Part shown: piece by piece, positions 28,958 through 40,905 of the stretch
How the letters are laid out: each line of letters opens with the position of its first letter
How positions within the stretch are numbered: position 1 is the first letter of the stretch
NCBI RefSeq assembly: GCF_009729035.1
Contig: NZ_CP045483.1
Location: 1,572,001-1,636,000, forward strand
Direction of reading: 5' to 3'
DNA: 64,000 nucleotides
DNA from: Stygiolobus azoricus
Lineage (GTDB): Archaea > Thermoproteota > Thermoprotei_A > Sulfolobales > Sulfolobaceae
The notes under the pieces: model-generated
Databases searched by the model: none
The model's input: the letters and a program-made list of their open reading frames with translations, nothing else
What the model was told of the DNA's origin: nothing
Made by a program: the position numbers and the translations under genes

Positions 28958-29302
28958 ACAAGTGTTATCCTCTTATCTAAGCTATCCTCGTTCTTTTCTA
29001 GTACTTTCTCAGCTATTGAAGCCCAGGCTAAGGAATAGGGAATAAATGTTCTTAAAAGCGTTCTAAGAGAGGAGTAAATAGAATTAAAAGGACCTTATCC
29101 TCTCCTATTCTCAATTCCAGATTTTATAGCTATAAAATATACCCTCAATATCGATTGGACAGAAATAGATTATGAAAAGGGTGATAAGCACACAAGTCAA
29201 TTAACTGAAGAAGTCTAGGAGGATTATAAAAATATTATAAGGAAGATAAGTGATAAGAATTCTATAAAGGAAGATGCAGTTTTTATGAGAGATGATTTAT
29301 GT
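28958..29302 (+). pseudogene. Degraded unknown gene with in-frame stops
   Basis: One frame shows coding-like sequence through three stops (TAG at 29036, TAA at 29075, TAG at 29216): pieces include FSAIEAQAKE, NVLKSVLREE, a stretch with PLLFSIPDFIAIKYTLNIDW, and NIIRKISDKNSIKEDAVFM. At least two of the stops could come from Trp codons. Family not recognised. Confidence 0.4.
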
Positions 29303-29681
29303 TAAAAGAATATACTGAGAACTATGCTAAGAAATTTCTCGGCTACATATTAATGTGAGTCTAAAATGTACGAGAAAGTGCAAAAAGATTTTTTGTCTGG
29401 ATAAAATTAAATAACACAAATTCATTCGCTTATAGTCCTCCTAGTAGAACTAGACGAATAAATGATGAAGCTGAGAGTAACTAAGGTGGTTTACTTTCTT
29501 CTAATAAGTTTGTTATTCTAATAATACATAGCATTCCATACTTTTTCTTACGCTATGATTAACTAGCCTTAAAATATCCCCAATCTTTACGTTAATAAAC
29601 ACCAGAATTGAAACTATAGTAATTATGGATAAATACTATCTGTTTATCCTTATTAAAAGGGTGACATGATTTGGTAAAAAG

Positions 29682-29689
29682 TTTATAAA
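29682..29689 (+). promoter_or_regulatory. TATA box of the large surface-protein gene
   Basis: TTTATAAA preceded by the purine-rich GGTAAAAAG, like a BRE, ends 30 bases before the ATG at 29720, predicting a leader of only a few bases. Confidence 0.6.
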
Positions 29690-29719
29690 CCTATTCTCGA
29701 TACGTGTTTTCGAATTAAA

Positions 29720-32011
29720 ATGGCGAAAGGTTCATCTATTGTCTTCGGGGTAGTAGTCGTAATATTATTAATAGTAGCTGCGTTAGGTTTTTATGAATAC
29801 TCAATAGCAAATAGTAATTATTTAACTGCTGAATCTTCTCTATCAGCACTTAGTTCTAGTTCGGCAGCTCTTCAAAGCAGTTATAGTCAGCTAGCACATA
29901 ACTATTCTGTATTAGAGCAAATGTATTCATCACTTATGCAGAAAACTGTTACTTCAACTGTTACAGTTACACAAACTGTTACAGCAACTTCAACACAAAG
30001 TATAACAACGACTTCAGCACCAATAACTATTTCACCCTCAGAGGGAGGCGCGTTAGCTGCTGTAATGCAATTCTACGACGGAATAGCTATTGAGAGCCCT
30101 GCTGATGTATTACCTTTCTTAGCTCCTAACTTTACAGCTACGATAACTGGAGAACCATTCCCTGGAACTTACAACTATATGACCTTTAACACAACATGGT
30201 TAGCTGACTTCTTCGGTACTTATGAAACAGTTTACTTCTACACTACAGCTTTACCTACAATAACGATGTTATCAAATGGAACTTATGAAGTAACTGATGT
30301 TGTTCAATATTTCGTGGCACCTACTAGCGATCCTATTTACCTGCAAGTATTCAATGCTTCTAATACCATAATTGTACAGAACATAGGAGGAAAATTATTA
30401 ATGACGAAGTTAATTTGGAATGGTAATGAAGTTCTACCTTCAACTGTAATAGCTGGATATCCATCACAACATCAAATGCAGGCAAACCAGATTCTAGAGG
30501 AATACCTATGGGAGGTAAACTCCTTAGGCGCTGAGTTCCCTGGGAATGTGACAGCTAAGTATTTTGCTCCTAATGCAGTATTACAGATTAATGGTGTTTT
30601 ACCTCCAGCTCTTAAGAACGGCACTTATTCAGGATTATCAAATATCGCAAACTTCTTTAACCAATGGGATAACAACTTTATTTTCGTCCTTGAGTACCTA
30701 CAAGACTTAACACCTAGTGGTGTTGCAATCCCACCTACAGTTCAAGTTAACTTATCACCTAATGGTAATAATGCAACGTTAACAGTGAATGATACTGTAA
30801 TATTCGGATTCTTAAATAAAGGCATCACTGGATTCCCAGCAATTTATGATATGCATATAAGTGTTACCAGTTACTACGTCTACAATTCTACTGCTATGGA
30901 GTGGCAGATAGAGAAGCAGATTTGGAACGTACAAGAGGTTCCAATCCCATCTGATACGGTATACTATCCATTAGGTCCAGCAACATTTAACGTAGTAGCT
31001 GAAGACACTGTAACAGTTAACGCGACTCAAGGTGCTGTATTACAAGCAGGAAACATAATAACTGTAATTCAGCCTGGAACTTATGCATATAATATGAAGC
31101 TGAACAAGACTTTTAGTGTTTACAACTTCTCACTAATAATATTCAGTATGACTGGAGTATATCCTCCTAATGGTACAGATCTAACGCCTTTATATGCATT
31201 TGCGTTTGCTATTAACGGTCAAATATCTCCTGTTTGGAGCTTAGTTACTAACGCAATGAAGCCAAGTCCAGCCTACACAATAGTGATGGGAGGTAATCCA
31301 TACTGGACATCATGGACATGGTTCGGAGGTACATTTAACGGTACCACTTATGTAGGAGGTAGTTACAAGTTCGCTGACCATTGGATATACGGACAAGGCG
31401 TAATGGCTAACATACAGTTCTTCAAACCAGTAATATGGATATTCGAATCCTCACCTACACCAGTAGGAGTAGCCCCAACTCCAGTCTTAATGACACCATC
31501 TCCAGTATTCGGTCTTAATCCAGTAGCAAGCTACACTTACGAAGTTAATGCAACATATGGCGGCGTAATACAAGCTGGTAATATAATTACAATAATAAAG
31601 CCTGGATCTTATGTAATTGCTAATTCCACTGGAACTCCTATGAACCTAACAACTTATAACTTCTCAGAAATATTCTATCAGCTAAACAACGTACCAAACT
31701 ACAATGGTGGAACTCCTGTTTTGGCATTTGCCTATGCAATTAATGGCTACGTAGGTACAAAGGATTTCTCAACACAACCATGGATAACGATAATAATGAC
31801 ACCGTCTAATGGTGCCAAGATGTACACATGGTTAGCTAGTGGATATGTGTTCCAAGATCCGATATTATATGGTAATGGAGTAGTAGTAAACTTGACTTTC
31901 TTCAGACCCGTGCCATGGATATTAACATTACCAGTTTCATCAACCTCATCATCTACAAGTAGTATGAGTTCAATGAGTTCTAGCACCTACTCGTCTACCG
32001 TAGGATATTGA
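29720..32011 (+). CDS. Large cell-surface protein with duplicated NTF2-like and beta domains
   Basis: 763 residues. Order: N-terminal membrane anchor (about 7-28), Ser-rich coiled stretch (30-75), Thr/Ser/Val linker with repeated TVT units (76-105), two NTF2/SnoaL-like domains (about 108-245 and 250-410), two copies of a beta domain (about 425-580 and 600-740), then a Ser/Thr tail. The beta copies share (A/V)(L/I)QAGNIIT(V/I)I(Q/K)PG, Y(A/)FA(F/Y)AING and FF(K/R)PV(I/P)WI. Many N-x-S/T sequons indicate a glycosylated outer surface. The function is not known. A strong promoter and T-rich terminator suggest good expression. Confidence 0.75.
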   Translation: MAKGSSIVFGVVVVILLIVAALGFYEYSIANSNYLTAESSLSALSSSSAALQSSYSQLAHNYSVLEQMYSSLMQKTVTSTVTVTQTVTATSTQSITTTSAPITISPSEGGALAAVMQFYDGIAIESPADVLPFLAPNFTATITGEPFPGTYNYMTFNTTWLADFFGTYETVYFYTTALPTITMLSNGTYEVTDVVQYFVAPTSDPIYLQVFNASNTIIVQNIGGKLLMTKLIWNGNEVLPSTVIAGYPSQHQMQANQILEEYLWEVNSLGAEFPGNVTAKYFAPNAVLQINGVLPPALKNGTYSGLSNIANFFNQWDNNFIFVLEYLQDLTPSGVAIPPTVQVNLSPNGNNATLTVNDTVIFGFLNKGITGFPAIYDMHISVTSYYVYNSTAMEWQIEKQIWNVQEVPIPSDTVYYPLGPATFNVVAEDTVTVNATQGAVLQAGNIITVIQPGTYAYNMKLNKTFSVYNFSLIIFSMTGVYPPNGTDLTPLYAFAFAINGQISPVWSLVTNAMKPSPAYTIVMGGNPYWTSWTWFGGTFNGTTYVGGSYKFADHWIYGQGVMANIQFFKPVIWIFESSPTPVGVAPTPVLMTPSPVFGLNPVASYTYEVNATYGGVIQAGNIITIIKPGSYVIANSTGTPMNLTTYNFSEIFYQLNNVPNYNGGTPVLAFAYAINGYVGTKDFSTQPWITIIMTPSNGAKMYTWLASGYVFQDPILYGNGVVVNLTFFRPVPWILTLPVSSTSSSTSSMSSMSSSTYSSTVGY

Positions 32012-32032
32012 GCCTAAATCAAATTTGATAAG

Positions 32033-32045
32033 TTTTTTCTTTTTT
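32033..32045 (+). terminator. T-rich terminator after the surface-protein gene
   Basis: Two T6 runs separated by a single C begin 21 bases after the stop codon. Confidence 0.5.
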
Positions 32046-32053
32046 AAAAAATT

Positions 32054-32440
32054 TTATTTACAAATTTCCTTTGAAATTTTCTCACTTTTTCGCTTTATGA
32101 CTTTGAAATCCTTATAGTTATGAGTTCTGAGACCACCACTCATATTTTTAGGTAAGTGAGTTAGTTCATGAAGAATCACACCTACTTTTTGTTGACAAGA
32201 TAACATTTCATATCTCTCGGCTATTACTTCAACTATATAGAGGATATTGAGGTTTAACACAAATCTCCATTGAGAAGGCAACATAAGTACTCTAGCGATA
32301 GCGTTGCTTTTAGAGTTCCAACTTCTGATAAATACTACTTTGCTTAAATCTAGACCCAATTTACCAACTTCATTAACTTTAGTAGCAAGGAGTTCTACAT
32401 CTTTAGCAAATTCGTATCTAATTCTTTTGCCCACGGACAA
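32054..32440 (-). CDS. Small HExxH metallopeptidase-like protein
   Basis: 128 residues, with HELTH near residues 91-95 as the zinc site and a downstream His in GLRTHNYKDF as likely third ligand. The layout resembles the putative phage metallopeptidase family that archaeal chromosomes also carry. No signal peptide, so cytoplasmic. Substrate unknown. Confidence 0.75.
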   Translation of the reverse strand: MSVGKRIRYEFAKDVELLATKVNEVGKLGLDLSKVVFIRSWNSKSNAIARVLMLPSQWRFVLNLNILYIVEVIAERYEMLSCQQKVGVILHELTHLPKNMSGGLRTHNYKDFKVIKRKSEKISKEICK

Positions 32441-32485
32441 TTAATTTATTTCCCACTTAAATGTATAACACTTTTAGAACAAAAG

Positions 32486-33040
32486 TTACAACCTAACAAT
32501 CTCAACTCTGCCGTTAACGATCTTGACGTATCCTCTGTCATTATAAAGATTCCTTACGAGACTTAAAGTCCCGCTGTTTACACACTTGAGTTTTCTAAAG
32601 TTCACTAGGGCATGAGAATGTCCTAATATAAAATAATCGGAAAAATTACTCCTGAATATTCGAGCTAAAGTACAGAAACCTAAAGGTGGTAAATAATAAT
32701 TGACTTTTTTCATTATTTTAGCCAATGAATACTGTGTTGATTCACTCAAAATTTGATGACCGTGAAAAAACACAAATTTCCTATTACCATTAACGACATC
32801 TAAGTATTCCGTATCGCCTTCTATTACGTCTTCATCTCCTTTAATGTACACTACTTCTTCGGCCTTAAGCTCTTTCAGAAAATTTCTATATTCTCCTCCT
32901 TCATTGACTACTATATCACCTAATAAGACTAGCAGTTGAGGCTTTTCTTTTTCCACTATTTTCTTGACCTCTTTCTCATCACAATAAGGGTAGTGAACGT
33001 CAGAGAGTACCAAGATTTTCCCGTTTACAAATTTTATCAT
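32486..33040 (-). CDS. Calcineurin-like metallophosphoesterase (YfcE/MJ0936-like)
   Basis: 184 residues with the short phosphodiesterase motif set: VLSDVHYPY (about 10-18), LLGDIV (about 39-44), KGDED in place of GNH(D/E), FFHGHQ and LGHSHA near 137-142. Cytoplasmic phosphodiesterase or phosphatase; substrate not known. The GDED variation is unusual for this family. Confidence 0.82.
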   Translation of the reverse strand: MIKFVNGKILVLSDVHYPYCDEKEVKKIVEKEKPQLLVLLGDIVVNEGGEYRNFLKELKAEEVVYIKGDEDVIEGDTEYLDVVNGNRKFVFFHGHQILSESTQYSLAKIMKKVNYYLPPLGFCTLARIFRSNFSDYFILGHSHALVNFRKLKCVNSGTLSLVRNLYNDRGYVKIVNGRVEIVRL

Positions 33041-33095
33041 TAATTAAAGATGACTTTATGGGAATAAAAATTGAGGAATAAATGTAGTATAGATC

Positions 33096-34205
33096 ATGAC
33101 ATTAGTACTCATAAGACCTGCAGGAGAACTTATGATTAAGTCAAGCTATGTGAGGAAATATTTCCTTAGAAAATTAATTGCTAATGTTTCTTCTGTCATC
33201 ACTGTTAAAAGCTGGAAGGCTGATCAGGGTTACGTTATTATAGAAGGGGAAGGAGACATAAACAAACTATCTCATGTTTTTGGCATATCTTATTACTATA
33301 CTGCCGATGAGGTTAACTTTTCTAGCACTCAAGAACTAGCTGTAATGGCGCGTGAGAAGTTTAAAGAAATAGTTAAAGGTAAGAAGTTCGCGGTAAGGGT
33401 GAGAAGAAACGGTAAACATAACTTTACTAGTTTAGATGTAGCCAGGGAAGTTGGGAAGGAGTTATTACCCTTTAGTTCTGGCGTTGATCTTGACAATCCA
33501 GAAGTAGTTGTTAGAATAGATATCCTACAAAATAAGGCTTACCTTTATTCAGAAGAGCGAGAAGGCCCTAGAGGCTTTCCAGTGGGTAGTACAGGGAAAA
33601 CTATAGTGTTATTTAGTGGAGGAATTGACTCACCAGTAGCAACATGGATGATGATGAAGAGGGGTGCTAGGCCTTTGTTATTAAACGTGATGCTAGGAGG
33701 AGATATACAAAAGAAGATTATAATAGAGGAAGCGAAAGTTTTGAGAGAATGGAGCGGAGTAGAAAAAATAAAAGTGTATTTTGTTGATGGAATAAAACTG
33801 TCTACTTATTTAGCAAACGTAAACAAGTTCATAAGAGTCATCATGCTAAAGAGACTAATGTATAAACTAGCTGATGAACTTGGAAAGAAATCGGGAGCTT
33901 ACTCCATTACAACCGGAGAATCTCTATCCCAGGTCTCGTCTCAGACTATGAAAAACCTCTTCGTAAGTGAGTTTGGCATTAGTAGACCTGTATTTAGACC
34001 TTTAATAGGTATGGATAAAGAAGAGATTGTAGAGATAGCCAGGAAAATAGGCACTTTTGAACTTTCCTCAAAAATGCCCGAATATTGTATAATATCATCT
34101 AAGAACACAGTAAGAGCTAGATTAGGAGAAGTACTAGAAGACGAGAATAAGTTAAACATAGATATAAAAGAGTTACTGAGCCAAGCAGAAGTAGTTGAGA
34201 TCTAG
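33096..34205 (+). CDS. thiI: ThiI-like tRNA 4-thiouridine synthetase (THUMP + PP-loop)
   Basis: 369 residues: N-terminal ferredoxin-like and THUMP region (about 1-160), then the AANH ATPase domain with the PP-loop SGGIDSPVATW near 172-182 and a TTGESLSQVSSQT motif. Archaeal ThiI activates U8 of tRNA by adenylation for sulfur transfer. The C-terminal rhodanese domain of enterobacterial ThiI is absent, as usual in archaea; a Cys in MPEYCIISS (about 330) matches the active-site position used by such enzymes. Confidence 0.92.
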   Translation: MTLVLIRPAGELMIKSSYVRKYFLRKLIANVSSVITVKSWKADQGYVIIEGEGDINKLSHVFGISYYYTADEVNFSSTQELAVMAREKFKEIVKGKKFAVRVRRNGKHNFTSLDVAREVGKELLPFSSGVDLDNPEVVVRIDILQNKAYLYSEEREGPRGFPVGSTGKTIVLFSGGIDSPVATWMMMKRGARPLLLNVMLGGDIQKKIIIEEAKVLREWSGVEKIKVYFVDGIKLSTYLANVNKFIRVIMLKRLMYKLADELGKKSGAYSITTGESLSQVSSQTMKNLFVSEFGISRPVFRPLIGMDKEEIVEIARKIGTFELSSKMPEYCIISSKNTVRARLGEVLEDENKLNIDIKELLSQAEVVEI

Positions 34206-34243
34206 ACAGTTAGGAAAATAGTATCAGCACTCATACGATTATA

Positions 34244-35295
<1,052 letters not shown>

Positions 35296-35299
<4 letters not shown>

Positions 35300-36690
35300 A
35301 TTAACACCCCAAAAATTAATGGGGCTAATATTCCCACTATAATACTTAAGATTGACGCCACTAAAGCCGAACTTCTCTCAGGAGAACTTACTCGTTGGAA
35401 ATTACCCTCTCTAAACATCTCCCTTATTGGCGGTATATAGTAACCTGCAGCTATTGCACTGTTCAAGAAACCAATTAGAGTGAGCCAAGGCTGAGAGAAA
35501 GAGGATTCCAACACGAAAAGCTTAGCCCAAAAACCTATAATAGGTGGTAAACCTAGTAAGCTCAGTAGCAATATTGACACTGCAAAGGCTAATGCCTTAT
35601 CTACAGCTGCAACTCCTCTGAACCCCTCATAGGTACTACTTCCACTAATTTTTTCCACATGTGAAAGAGCTAGGAATAGACCAGCTTGAGCTATAGAATA
35701 TGCTACTAAATATATCATTAATCCAGCTAATCCCACAATCTCGTCATACGGGAACATGGCTATCGGAATTAGCATAAAGCCTACTTGTGCTATACTGCTG
35801 TAAGATAACATAGCCGCAAAATCCCTTCTCGAAAAGGCTGAAACGTTTCCAAAGACCAAGTTTGCTACCGCGATAATAGTAAACATCACAAAAACGACTA
35901 AAGATACTGGGTAGCTCATAGGCTGTATGTAATATAGAATGACCACTAGAGGGGCTATACCGACGATTTTACCTACGCTAGAGACGAAAGCAACTGAAAC
36001 TCTATCAGCCATTGAGTAAACGTCAGGCAACCACCCTTGGAACGGGAATGCCCCTATCTTGAACAGAAAAGCTACTGAGAAGAACAGTATACCTAAGATA
36101 GTTAGTGTCGGATAAGATATTGACGCATCTAAAGACAAGTTATTTATCCCTAGTACATAAAATGCTAAACCCGCTATCATGAGCGAGCTTGAGAGCAATC
36201 CCATTACAAGATATTTAATTCCAGCTTCAGTAGAGTTATAGTCCTTCTTAAGCATAGCTATTACGTAAGTTGCTGCCGATGCTATACCCCAGGAAGCAAA
36301 TATCGTCAATACGTTATACGCAAAGGCTAAATAAACTATTCCAAGGTTTGTTAATGTAACCAGAGATAGGAATGAGCTTCTATTATCCCAATTCTTTAGT
36401 TCTGTAATTCCTCCACCTATCACTATTAATGATGCAAGTATAGAGGCTATAACTATGAAGTAGCCAAAAGGAGTCAAGTATACTGAGTTAGAGAACAGAG
36501 AATAATTATAGTACTTTAACAAGAAAGATGCTAAGAATACGAGAAGAGAGACTAATAAGGTCACAAAAGTAAGGTAGACTGACCGTAAGAACCCCTTTTC
36601 CTCTCCGTTATCAAGGAATAAGACTATAATTGATGACGCTACCATAATTAATGAAGGAATAACTAAAGGTAAGTAGAGAGAGAATTGCAT
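35296..36690 (-). CDS. nuoN: NADH-quinone-oxidoreductase-like subunit N
   Basis: 464 residues with about fourteen membrane segments; antiporter-like subunit of complex I-related enzymes. The signature [23 protein letters not shown], of which FPFQGWLPD is the proton-channel Lys/His loop region, and the [11 protein letters not shown] segment are visible. Last subunit gene of the operon, 4 bases after the M+L gene. Confidence 0.92.
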
Positions 36691-36694
36691 CTAT

Positions 36695-39600
36695 TCACAC
36701 CCCCATTATAATTATTAAAATAATAAAGATCAGGACTACAAACCCACTTAAGTATAGTAAAATATAATCCCTCAAGATTCCCGTGTCTGTAACCTTGACC
36801 AAACGTGTTCCCACATTTATTATCCCTTGAGGTAATTTGACGTTTAGACCCATATCAATTACACCGTGTTCAAAGTTATTGTAAAGGCCCTGGGCGAACT
36901 TGAAGCTAGCAAACCCCAATAAATCGAGGATCGGATTTACATACCAGCCATAGTAAAGGAAGTTTGCCAAAGGTTGAAGAGGAGTCCTACCAATATCTAT
37001 TCCATTAAGATACAGACCTAAGGATAACAACAAACCAACTAAAGCCCCTATTAATGATATCAAGTCCAGAGAGGTGTAACTAGCGTAAAGACCCAGTGAC
37101 AATAAGTAAGGTTGGATAGATACGGTAAACAATAAGCCCAAAATAATTGAAGCTATAACTGTGAAGGCAGGGGCAACAACCATTAGAGGGTGAATATGGC
37201 CTTCTTCGTGGACTTCCTCACCATTTCTCCAAATGAATGTTTTCACTATATATCTGATTATGTAAACTCCGCCTAGTAATTCCACGATCGCGTAAAGAGC
37301 TAGTAAACCGGCGTCAGATACCAAGTTTCCTATAAGGTTGTGAGCCCAGAAACCTATCAAAGGCGGAACGCTAGCGAGGTTTAGAGCAGCTATTAACTGA
37401 AGTGTGAAGACTGAAGGTATTTTCTTGTAAAGTGTTCTGAAGACTCCCACGTATCTGTTTTCAGTGTAATGAATCGCACTTCCAGCATTCATGAATAGCG
37501 ATGCCTTGTATAAGCCGTGGGCTATCATCTGTATTAAACCAACTATAATTCCTGAGGTTAGGAACACTAAATTGCCAGTGGTGGATGCTAGTAATGCACC
37601 AACTGATGAAGAGAGTATCATAAGTGATATTTGGTCTGCTGTTGAATAGGCAAGAATTATTTTTTGCTCGTTTGCTGCCAAAGCACCAGTACTGGTATAA
37701 ATTGCAGTAAACATGGTTATTCCTACCATAATACTCATCAGTATAGTGGTTTGCGGATCAGGGTATAGGAGATAAGGATACATCAAGAACGTAAGAATAG
37801 CTCCTAAGTTTACCATAGTGGCAGCATGTATTAAAGCACTCACGGGCGTAGGACCTGTCATTGCTGTTAAAAGCCACTGTGTTAACGGGAACTGCGCACT
37901 CTTCCCCAGCCCACCTAGTAGTATCAAGAATAGTATAACCCATCCGTATGGTAAGAAATACACTGTATGTATAGCTGTAAACAGCCCTTGATATAATAGG
38001 GTAACTCCTGAGTAGTGAGTACCACTTGTGAGGAATAGCAAGTACCCAAGCCCAACAATTAGACCTACGTCTGCTAATCTTGTAAATATCATAGCCCTTA
38101 TACCGCTTGTGGTTGGTCTCGACAAGTATTCTATTCCGAATACTTTCCTTCCAAAGTCACCTACTACATTCCTATCATTATCGTCGAGCCAGTAACTTAT
38201 TAGTCCGTATGATGCCAAACTTGTTCCTTCCCAACCTGCTAAAAATAGTAACACGTTATCTGCGAATACAACGGTCAGCATAGAGGATACGAAGAACCCG
38301 AAGAACCCCCAATATCTTCTTAGCACGTTATCTTCCTTCATGTACCCTATACTGTACAAAGATATGAAGAAAGCTAAACCCGATACAAAGACTCCTATAA
38401 TGCTCTGAATTAAGGAGGAACTGTAGACTAAATAACCGAATAGAGTAAATGCTTGTGTCTGACTGAACAACGGATTGCCGATGGAGGACACCAGATTCTC
38501 GACTGACAAAACTAGGGAAATACCTATGAGAAGAGTTATCACAACACCCCTTAAATCCTGATTAACACCCCTAGGAAGTAAGAGAGCTATAAGGGAGCCT
38601 AAAGCAGGTAGAATTGTAATCAGGAATAGAGAAATATCGGAACCTTGTATCGTTTGTAAGAAGTTCATGAAAGAGTGAACTAATAACTGAGGGAAGAAAA
38701 AGAAGAATATACTGGCTACAGCTATTATCGTCATAGGAATCGTGTATTCGTACGCTTTATCTAAGTCTTTCTTAACCTCCTTAACGCCACCATATACTTT
38801 TTTGAATAAATAAGTACCGTAGGCTGAAGACACTCCTATTGCTATCATCAGCAATGCGACAAGTAATATTAGCCAACCTAACCCTATTATCCCTGATAAC
38901 TGACCTACAGCAAGCAATAACAAAACTTCACTAATCAGTCCAATCGAAGGAGGTAGACCTAGAATATTCAAAAGACCTATAAAGGCTAAAGTTGAATGGA
39001 GAGGCGACACGAGATATAATCCTCCCAGTTTTTCTATCTCTCTCTCTTCTAGTTCTGTAATTGATGCACCTGCACTCATGAAAAGTAAAGCCTTACCAAA
39101 ACCGTGAGATACGTAAATTAATACTGACGCTAACACTCCTAACGGGAGGACTTGTAAAGTTGAGTTAATCCCCAAAAAGAAGGAGACCGAAGCACCCAAT
39201 AGCATATAACCCATCTGTGAAACACTAGAGTAAGCTAAGAACCTCTTAAAGTCCCTTTGAACTAAAGCATTAAGACCTCCGTAAATCATCGTTATAATAG
39301 CCCATCCAATGAAGATGGGAGCTAGGTAGTAAAACGAAGGAAATAGGTAGTAGTATAATATTACAACGTAAATACCTAAACCTACCATGTTAGGGCTTAA
39401 CAGTATCGATATGGGAGTAGGAGCCTCACCGTGCGCATAAGGTAACCAAATATTGAAACCGGCAATTGCACCCTTTATTAGCACTCCAATTACACCTATA
39501 AAGAAAATTAACTCTGCATAAGAGATAGTTGAATAATCGTAAGGAACTCCATAAGATGAATAAATGTCCATTTTACCGGTTGTCAAGCCCAAAACAACTA

Positions 39601-40111
39601 TAGAGGTCAAAGTCAAGATTGTCCCTACATGAGTCCATATGAAATACATTAAACTAATTCTCCTTCTGTCACCATAGCCATAAAGAAGGATAAGTAGGAA
39701 AGAGGTGACTAGAGCTACCTCTAGGAATACATAAAGCTCCAGTAAATTAGTGGATATGACTACGTAAAGCATAGAAATCGCGAATAACGTGTATAGACCA
39801 TAATATAGGCTCCATGACTCCTTACCTAACTCGTGGAACTTTTTCTCCATATATCGCGAGGAGTAATAAGTCGTTACGAGGGTTACCACCAAGATTGTAA
39901 TCACAAAGGCGTAGTTGAAATTGTTTACAGTAAACCCAAAGCTCCCTATATTGCTCGCTACATAAAATGTGTAATAAAGACCGTACTTAAATACAAAATA
40001 GACGTTAACTAGGATAGATAATGCTGCTACAACCCCGCTTTGCTTACCTCTAACAAAAAAGGTAATTAAAGCGAGAGCGAAAGATATAATGAAAACAATT
40101 AAGGACAACAT
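36695..40111 (-). CDS. nuoL: Fused NuoM-NuoL antiporter-like subunit
   Basis: 1138 residues, about twice the length of one antiporter subunit. Residues 1 to about 480 are NuoM-like ([21 protein letters not shown], split as [15 protein letters not shown], and [11 protein letters not shown]). Residues from about 490 (codons near 38640) are NuoL-like ([43 protein letters not shown]) and end with NuoL's long C-terminal extension and final membrane helix. Both halves keep the channel Lys and His/Glu regions. Frame is continuous with no stop between halves, so it is a real gene fusion unless two genes are separated by processing. Confidence 0.9.
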   Translation of the reverse strand: MLSLIVFIISFALALITFFVRGKQSGVVAALSILVNVYFVFKYGLYYTFYVASNIGSFGFTVNNFNYAFVITILVVTLVTTYYSSRYMEKKFHELGKESWSLYYGLYTLFAISMLYVVISTNLLELYVFLEVALVTSFLLILLYGYGDRRRISLMYFIWTHVGTILTLTSIVVLGLTTGKMDIYSSYGVPYDYSTISYAELIFFIGVIGVLIKGAIAGFNIWLPYAHGEAPTPISILLSPNMVGLGIYVVILYYYLFPSFYYLAPIFIGWAIITMIYGGLNALVQRDFKRFLAYSSVSQMGYMLLGASVSFFLGINSTLQVLPLGVLASVLIYVSHGFGKALLFMSAGASITELEEREIEKLGGLYLVSPLHSTLAFIGLLNILGLPPSIGLISEVLLLLAVGQLSGIIGLGWLILLVALLMIAIGVSSAYGTYLFKKVYGGVKEVKKDLDKAYEYTIPMTIIAVASIFFFFFPQLLVHSFMNFLQTIQGSDISLFLITILPALGSLIALLLPRGVNQDLRGVVITLLIGISLVLSVENLVSSIGNPLFSQTQAFTLFGYLVYSSSLIQSIIGVFVSGLAFFISLYSIGYMKEDNVLRRYWGFFGFFVSSMLTVVFADNVLLFLAGWEGTSLASYGLISYWLDDNDRNVVGDFGRKVFGIEYLSRPTTSGIRAMIFTRLADVGLIVGLGYLLFLTSGTHYSGVTLLYQGLFTAIHTVYFLPYGWVILFLILLGGLGKSAQFPLTQWLLTAMTGPTPVSALIHAATMVNLGAILTFLMYPYLLYPDPQTTILMSIMVGITMFTAIYTSTGALAANEQKIILAYSTADQISLMILSSSVGALLASTTGNLVFLTSGIIVGLIQMIAHGLYKASLFMNAGSAIHYTENRYVGVFRTLYKKIPSVFTLQLIAALNLASVPPLIGFWAHNLIGNLVSDAGLLALYAIVELLGGVYIIRYIVKTFIWRNGEEVHEEGHIHPLMVVAPAFTVIASIILGLLFTVSIQPYLLSLGLYASYTSLDLISLIGALVGLLLSLGLYLNGIDIGRTPLQPLANFLYYGWYVNPILDLLGFASFKFAQGLYNNFEHGVIDMGLNVKLPQGIINVGTRLVKVTDTGILRDYILLYLSGFVVLIFIILIIIMGV

Positions 40112-40114
40112 TCC

Positions 40115-40399
40115 TCATTCCACCTCTAAACTACCTTTGGACCTATAATATAGAAATATAGCTGCAAAAGCTACAACGACCTCGATAAGAGCCATACCAA
40201 TTGCAAAAATAGAGAAAAATATGGGTAAATAAACTTTATTTAGGAGGGATGAAGCTGAAAAAACCATTAGGATTGAGGCATTAACAATAATCTCCGAGGA
40301 TAGTAAGATTCTGATTATATTCTTGCTATTAACTAAACCATAAGCTCCTATAGCAAGTAGTATTGAGGCTACAGTTAAACCCAAATCACCTAGTATCAT
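40115..40399 (-). CDS. nuoK: NADH-quinone-oxidoreductase-like subunit K
   Basis: 94 residues and three membrane helices; [22 protein letters not shown] carries the conserved helix 2 Glu of NuoK (residues in the [10 protein letters not shown] part). It forms part of the membrane arm. ATG overlaps the nuoJ stop. Confidence 0.9.
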   Translation of the reverse strand: MILGDLGLTVASILLAIGAYGLVNSKNIIRILLSSEIIVNASILMVFSASSLLNKVYLPIFFSIFAIGMALIEVVVAFAAIFLYYRSKGSLEVE

Positions 40400-40905
40400 G
40401 CCTTCTCACCTCTAGCAAGAGACAAGGCTTCAATCACAGTAGTGAGTAAGGCTACTATTAGAATGACTGTTGGGAACCAATACTGTTGCAAAAAAGTATT
40501 TGCAAATTTCACTAAACTAAATACAGTTGACTCCGCTGAGGCTGGAGATATAGACGAGAACGTCACAAATAGCCCTATGTAAACTAAAGCCCCCACTATA
40601 ACAGCAGCTACGCCAGCCCAAGGTATCTGCACCTCCTTTACTTCTAATCCTCTAAGTATTACAAGTGATATGGAAAGAAATACTACTGCAGAACCTACGT
40701 ATAGGAGCAAGTGAAATACTGAGTAAAAAGCATAAGCCGACGGGCTTAGCAACGCTATAAGTACAGCTATACTTATTCCTAGAAAGGCAAGCCCTATAGA
40801 GGCGTAGAACACGTTTCTTTGTCTAGTTATAAATATTGCCGAAGCTATGCTTAAAATTGAAAATAAAAGAAATAACATTATTTGAAGATCATTCGTCTGG
40901 AACAT
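40396..40905 (-). CDS. nuoJ: NADH-quinone-oxidoreductase-like subunit J
   Basis: 169 residues with five membrane segments; [18 protein letters not shown] is the pi-bulge helix 3 region typical of NuoJ. Membrane arm subunit. Its start overlaps the nuoI stop by 17 bases and its stop overlaps nuoK. Confidence 0.88.
   Translation of the reverse strand: MFQTNDLQIMLFLLFSILSIASAIFITRQRNVFYASIGLAFLGISIAVLIALLSPSAYAFYSVFHLLLYVGSAVVFLSISLVILRGLEVKEVQIPWAGVAAVIVGALVYIGLFVTFSSISPASAESTVFSLVKFANTFLQQYWFPTVILIVALLTTVIEALSLARGEKA

Larger units (their letters stand above)
28624..29719. other. 1.1-kb gap with decayed coding traces
   Basis: No intact gene was found. A minus-strand frame at 28646-28849 has atypical composition and no start context. 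On the plus strand 28691-28770 gives a short Lys-rich frame, and 28958-29302 reads as a broken gene (separate entry). The last 40 bases carry the promoter of the surface-protein gene. The density of interrupted frames suggests a decayed insertion or lost gene block next to tRNA-Asn. Confidence 0.5.
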
